Positions 61,505-64,000 of a stretch of 64,000 bases of DNA are shown piece after piece; the stretch's first letter is position 1, and every line of letters starts with the position of its first letter. The stretch comes from Citrobacter europaeus. Lineage in GTDB: Bacteria > Pseudomonadota > Gammaproteobacteria > Enterobacterales > Enterobacteriaceae. The position numbers were made by a program, and so were the translations under genes. Under the pieces are notes generated by a model, which was not told the origin of the DNA, did no database searches, and worked only from the letters and a program-made list of their open reading frames with translations. The stretch lies in contig CP083650.1 in the NCBI GenBank assembly GCA_020099315.1, positions 2,232,001 to 2,296,000 of the forward strand. Direction: 5' to 3'.

Positions 61505-61526
61505 GCCAGCGGATTTCACCGCTGGC
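61505..61526 (+). terminator. Terminator of frmRA
   Basis: GCCAGCGG pairs with CCGCTGGC, 8 bases after the frmA stop. Its T-run (GAATTTTTTAG) is set about ten bases further on, so it is moderately strong. Confidence 0.5.
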
Positions 61527-61587
61527 ACTTTCCTGAATTTTTTAGAATTATGTTGTGAAAGTGTGACGAATCCGGCGCTTTTCACGG

Positions 61588-61614
61588 TAAGTAAACTTCC
61601 CGGATTGCCGATGA
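61588..61614 (+). promoter_or_regulatory. Sigma-28 (FliA) promoter candidate of trg
   Basis: GCCGATGA (61607-61614) differs by one base from the sigma-28 -10 GCCGATAA; 11 bases upstream stands TAAGTAAA, a weak match to TAAAGTTT. The 11-base spacing is exact. trg belongs to the flagellar regulon. Confidence 0.55.
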
Positions 61615-61666
61615 CTATCTAACGGGCGTGTTTTCACGCATAAACCCTACAAGAGAGTCGACGGTC

Positions 61667-63355
61667 ATGGACAACACTACATCGATGCAAGCCCAGAATA
61701 AACTGGGCTTTCTGCATCAAATCCGGCTGGTTCCGCTGTTTTCCTCCATTCTCGGTGGCATCCTTCTGCTGTTCGCCTTAAGTTCCGGACTGGCAAGCTA
61801 TTTTCTTATGCAGGCCGATCGCGATCAGCGCGACGTGACCGATGAGATTCAGGTCAGGATGGGGTTATCTAACAGCTCTAACCATTTACGCACCGCACGT
61901 ATCAACATGATCCACGCCGGCGCGGCGAGCCGTATTGCCGAAATGGATGACATGAAGGCCAATATTGCCGAGGCAGAAAAACGGATTAAGCAGTCGCAGG
62001 ACGGTTTCAATGCTTATATGTCACGCGCGGTAAAAACCTCTGCCGATGAAGCGTTAGATGCTGAACTGAGCGCCAGCTTCAAAGCCTATACCGACGGCTT
62101 ACAGCCTATGTTGAAGTACGCTAAAAACGGTATGTTTGAAGCGATCATCAATCATGAAAATGAACAGGCCAGACCGCTGGACTCTGCTTACAACAAGGTG
62201 TTGTTAAAAGCGATCGACATTCGTACCGCAAGGGCGAACCAGTTAAGCGAACAGGCGCACCAACGTACACAGCTCGGCATGGCTTTTATGCTGGGTGCAT
62301 TCGTTCTTGCGCTGGCGCTGACCGTAATGACGTTCATTGTTCTGCGTCGTACCGTCATTCATCCTCTGCTGCGCGCAGCCCTGCGTATTGAGCAAATTTC
62401 CGCAGGGGATTTGACCATGCAGGAGGAACCGACCGGGCGCAGCGAAATTGGTCGCCTGAGCCGCCATCTGCAGACAATGCAACGATCGCTTGGGAAAACG
62501 GTGGGCACTGTACGTCAGGGGGCGGAAGAAATTTATCGCGGTACCAGTGAGATTTCGGCAGGGAACACTGATCTGTCTTCACGTACCGAACAACAGGCCG
62601 CGGCGATTGAACAAACGGCGGCCAGCATGGAAGAGCTGACGGCCACGGTGAAGCAAAACGCCGACAACGCGCATCATGCGAGCAAGCTGGCGGAAGATGC
62701 TTCCGGCAAGGCCAGCCGGGGTGGTCAGATGGTCTCTGGTGTGGTGAAAACCATGGGCAATATCTCAACGAGTTCGAAGAAAATCTCCGAAATCACCGCC
62801 GTGATTAACAGCATTGCTTTCCAGACCAATATTCTGGCGCTGAACGCAGCGGTCGAAGCGGCGCGAGCAGGAGAGCAGGGGCGCGGGTTTGCCGTCGTTG
62901 CCAGTGAAGTACGTACGCTGGCAAGCCGCAGCGCTCAGGCGGCAAAAGAGATTGAAGGATTGATCAGCGAATCGGTCCGACTGATTGACCAGGGCTCCGG
63001 AGAAGTCGTCGCGGCGGGCAATACGATGACGGATATTGTCGATGCAGTAAAACGCGTCACCGACATCATGCTGGAAATTGCGGCAGCCTCTGATGAGCAG
63101 AGCCGGGGTATCGTACAGGTGAGCCAGGCGATATCAGAAATGGATAAGGTTACGCAGCAAAATGCCTCGCTGGTTGAAGAAGCATCGGCTGCGGCAGCCT
63201 CTCTTGAAGAGCAGGCGGCACGCTTAACACAAGCCGTTGGCACATTCCGGTTAACCGGGACAAGCGCAATTAAACGCGCTCCGGTGACCACTACTGCGGA
63301 TCATTCTCGTCCGCAGGCGGCAACGGCCAGCGGCGATAACTGGGAAACGTTTTAA
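61667..63355 (+). CDS. trg: Trg, ribose/galactose chemoreceptor
   Basis: The 562-residue MCP has TM1 (about 20-40), a periplasmic four-helix sensor (about 45-200) close to E. coli Trg (SARINMIHAGAASRIAEM-like, MLKYAKNGMFEAIINHE), TM2 (about 205-228), HAMP, and the signalling hairpin with FQTNILALNAAVEAARAGEQ. It senses ribose- and galactose-binding proteins. Unlike E. coli Trg as I remember it (546 residues), it ends in NWETF, the docking tether for CheR and CheB. ATG at 61667 gives the family start. Confidence 0.93.
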   Translation: MDNTTSMQAQNKLGFLHQIRLVPLFSSILGGILLLFALSSGLASYFLMQADRDQRDVTDEIQVRMGLSNSSNHLRTARINMIHAGAASRIAEMDDMKANIAEAEKRIKQSQDGFNAYMSRAVKTSADEALDAELSASFKAYTDGLQPMLKYAKNGMFEAIINHENEQARPLDSAYNKVLLKAIDIRTARANQLSEQAHQRTQLGMAFMLGAFVLALALTVMTFIVLRRTVIHPLLRAALRIEQISAGDLTMQEEPTGRSEIGRLSRHLQTMQRSLGKTVGTVRQGAEEIYRGTSEISAGNTDLSSRTEQQAAAIEQTAASMEELTATVKQNADNAHHASKLAEDASGKASRGGQMVSGVVKTMGNISTSSKKISEITAVINSIAFQTNILALNAAVEAARAGEQGRGFAVVASEVRTLASRSAQAAKEIEGLISESVRLIDQGSGEVVAAGNTMTDIVDAVKRVTDIMLEIAAASDEQSRGIVQVSQAISEMDKVTQQNASLVEEASAAAASLEEQAARLTQAVGTFRLTGTSAIKRAPVTTTADHSRPQAATASGDNWETF

Positions 63356-63362
63356 CAATAAA

Positions 63363-63391
63363 TAAAGGGACCATCTGGTCCCTTTATTTTT
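63363..63391. terminator. Terminator between trg and ydcI
   Basis: AAAGGGACCA pairs with TGGTCCCTTT, followed by ATTTTTGG. It lies between convergent genes; the A-rich left flank would let it act in the other direction too. Confidence 0.85.
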
Positions 63392-63395
63392 GGCA

Positions 63396-64000
63396 TCAAA
63401 ACGGTACGGTTTTACGTATTGCGGCGATAAGGATCTGCGCGGCCTGAGAGAGTTGCACATCGACCCGGGTAAGAATCCCGATGGGTTCACCCGCACCGTG
63501 GGTGGGAATCGGTAATGACACCAGCGTCGCCTGGCGTAAATCTTCTCTAACCGCGCCTGAAGGGACAAACCATACATAGTCGTAATCAACTGTCAGTTGG
63601 CGGGAGAGCGATGCTGACAGCGTTTCAATACAGCCAGGCGGCATTTTACAGCCCTGACTTTGCAACAATGCCTCTGCGTGCTGGCGAGGCGCGGTTCCTT
63701 TTGGTGAAACCACCACCGGCCACTCCATGACCCGGCTCAGCGTAATGGTTTCTTGCAACAACGGGTGGTTAGGGCGCACAACCAGTTTGAGCGATTCCAG
63801 AAACAATAATTCGTAGTTCAGACCGACCATCAATTCCGGATCGGCCATACGGCCAATGCCGAGGTCAATTTCCCCTGACTTTAAACCCGCCAGGATCATG
63901 GGATTACTCATGGTGGCAACCTGCAGCGTGGTTTCCATTTGCTGCTTATGAAACGGGCCAATGACCGCCGGCAGGATGCCCAGAGCCGCGGTGGGTAAGG
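63396..64000 (-). CDS. ydcI: YdcI, LysR-family regulator (C-terminal part)
   Basis: The frame runs off the right edge; about 201 residues of the effector-binding domain are present. It matches E. coli YdcI: TLQVATMSNPMILAGLKSGE, VVRPNHPLLQE, WPVVVSPKGTAPRQH and the ending AIRKTVPF. YdcI is linked to pH and stress responses. The helix-turn-helix lies outside. Its place after trg, convergent, is as in E. coli. Confidence 0.92.
   Translation of the reverse strand, partial: LPTAALGILPAVIGPFHKQQMETTLQVATMSNPMILAGLKSGEIDLGIGRMADPELMVGLNYELLFLESLKLVVRPNHPLLQETITLSRVMEWPVVVSPKGTAPRQHAEALLQSQGCKMPPGCIETLSASLSRQLTVDYDYVWFVPSGAVREDLRQATLVSLPIPTHGAGEPIGILTRVDVQLSQAAQILIAAIRKTVPF

Noticed and set aside
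1..64000. CRISPR arrays, tRNA or rRNA genes
   Set aside because: Reading through the window I saw no regularly spaced direct repeats and no tRNA-like cloverleaf with CCA end or rRNA sequence.

Overview
The window is chromosomal DNA of an enterobacterium. Gene content and order follow the Escherichia coli K-12 segment that runs from mppA to ydcI: mppA, ynaI, ynaJ, uspE, fnr, ogt, smrA, dgcM, zntB, fnrS, dbpA, ttcA, uspF, ompN, micC, ydbK, ydbJ, hslJ, ldhA, ydbH-ynbE-ydbL, ynbABCD, azoR, hrpA, ydcF, aldA, gapC, cybB, trg, ydcI. The proteins are close to, but not identical with, those I remember from E. coli. Several blocks are absent from K-12, including an MsgA/DinI-like gene of the Salmonella type. 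A Citrobacter species or a near relative is my best guess; this is inference, not proof.

Layout. 1-4000: the end of mppA, then an accessory block (Rof-like protein, DeoR-type repressor, VOC protein, cupin protein, zinc alcohol dehydrogenase). 4000-15000: core genes for mechanosensation, stress, anaerobic control, DNA repair and c-di-GMP. A full-length MHYT-GGDEF-EAL protein and a chemoreceptor without a periplasmic domain are inserted between dgcM and zntB. 15000-21300: fnrS, dbpA, ttcA with a Rac-type prophage scar beside it (integrase tail plus an SOS-controlled DinI-like gene), uspF, ompN and micC. 21300-30800: nifJ/ydbK, ydbJ, hslJ, ldhA and the ydbH-ynbE-ydbL envelope-lipid operon. 30800-36800: an enlarged ynb operon that reads as a complete side pathway for a phospholipid. 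36800-44100: azoR, hrpA, ydcF, aldA. 44100-50640: an esterase and a five-gene chaperone-usher fimbrial operon. 50640-52400: intact gapC and cybB. 52440-53104: a non-coding element of about 665 bp bounded by perfect 25-base inverted repeats and full of hairpins. 53290-55020: a LexA-controlled umuDC pair. 55100-61500: a formate dehydrogenase-N operon whose catalytic residue is cysteine instead of selenocysteine, divergent from the formaldehyde-detoxification genes frmRA. 61600-64000: trg and the end of ydcI.

How the genes work together. Anaerobic control is well represented: fnr carries an FNR box in its own leader, and FNR's small RNA target fnrS, pyruvate:flavodoxin oxidoreductase, ldhA and formate dehydrogenase are all here. 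Two SOS loci (DinI-like and UmuDC) are present, each with a recognisable LexA box. The most interesting candidates for new biology are the palindromic element in front of umuDC, the enlarged ynb lipid operon, and the Cys-type formate dehydrogenase next to frmRA.
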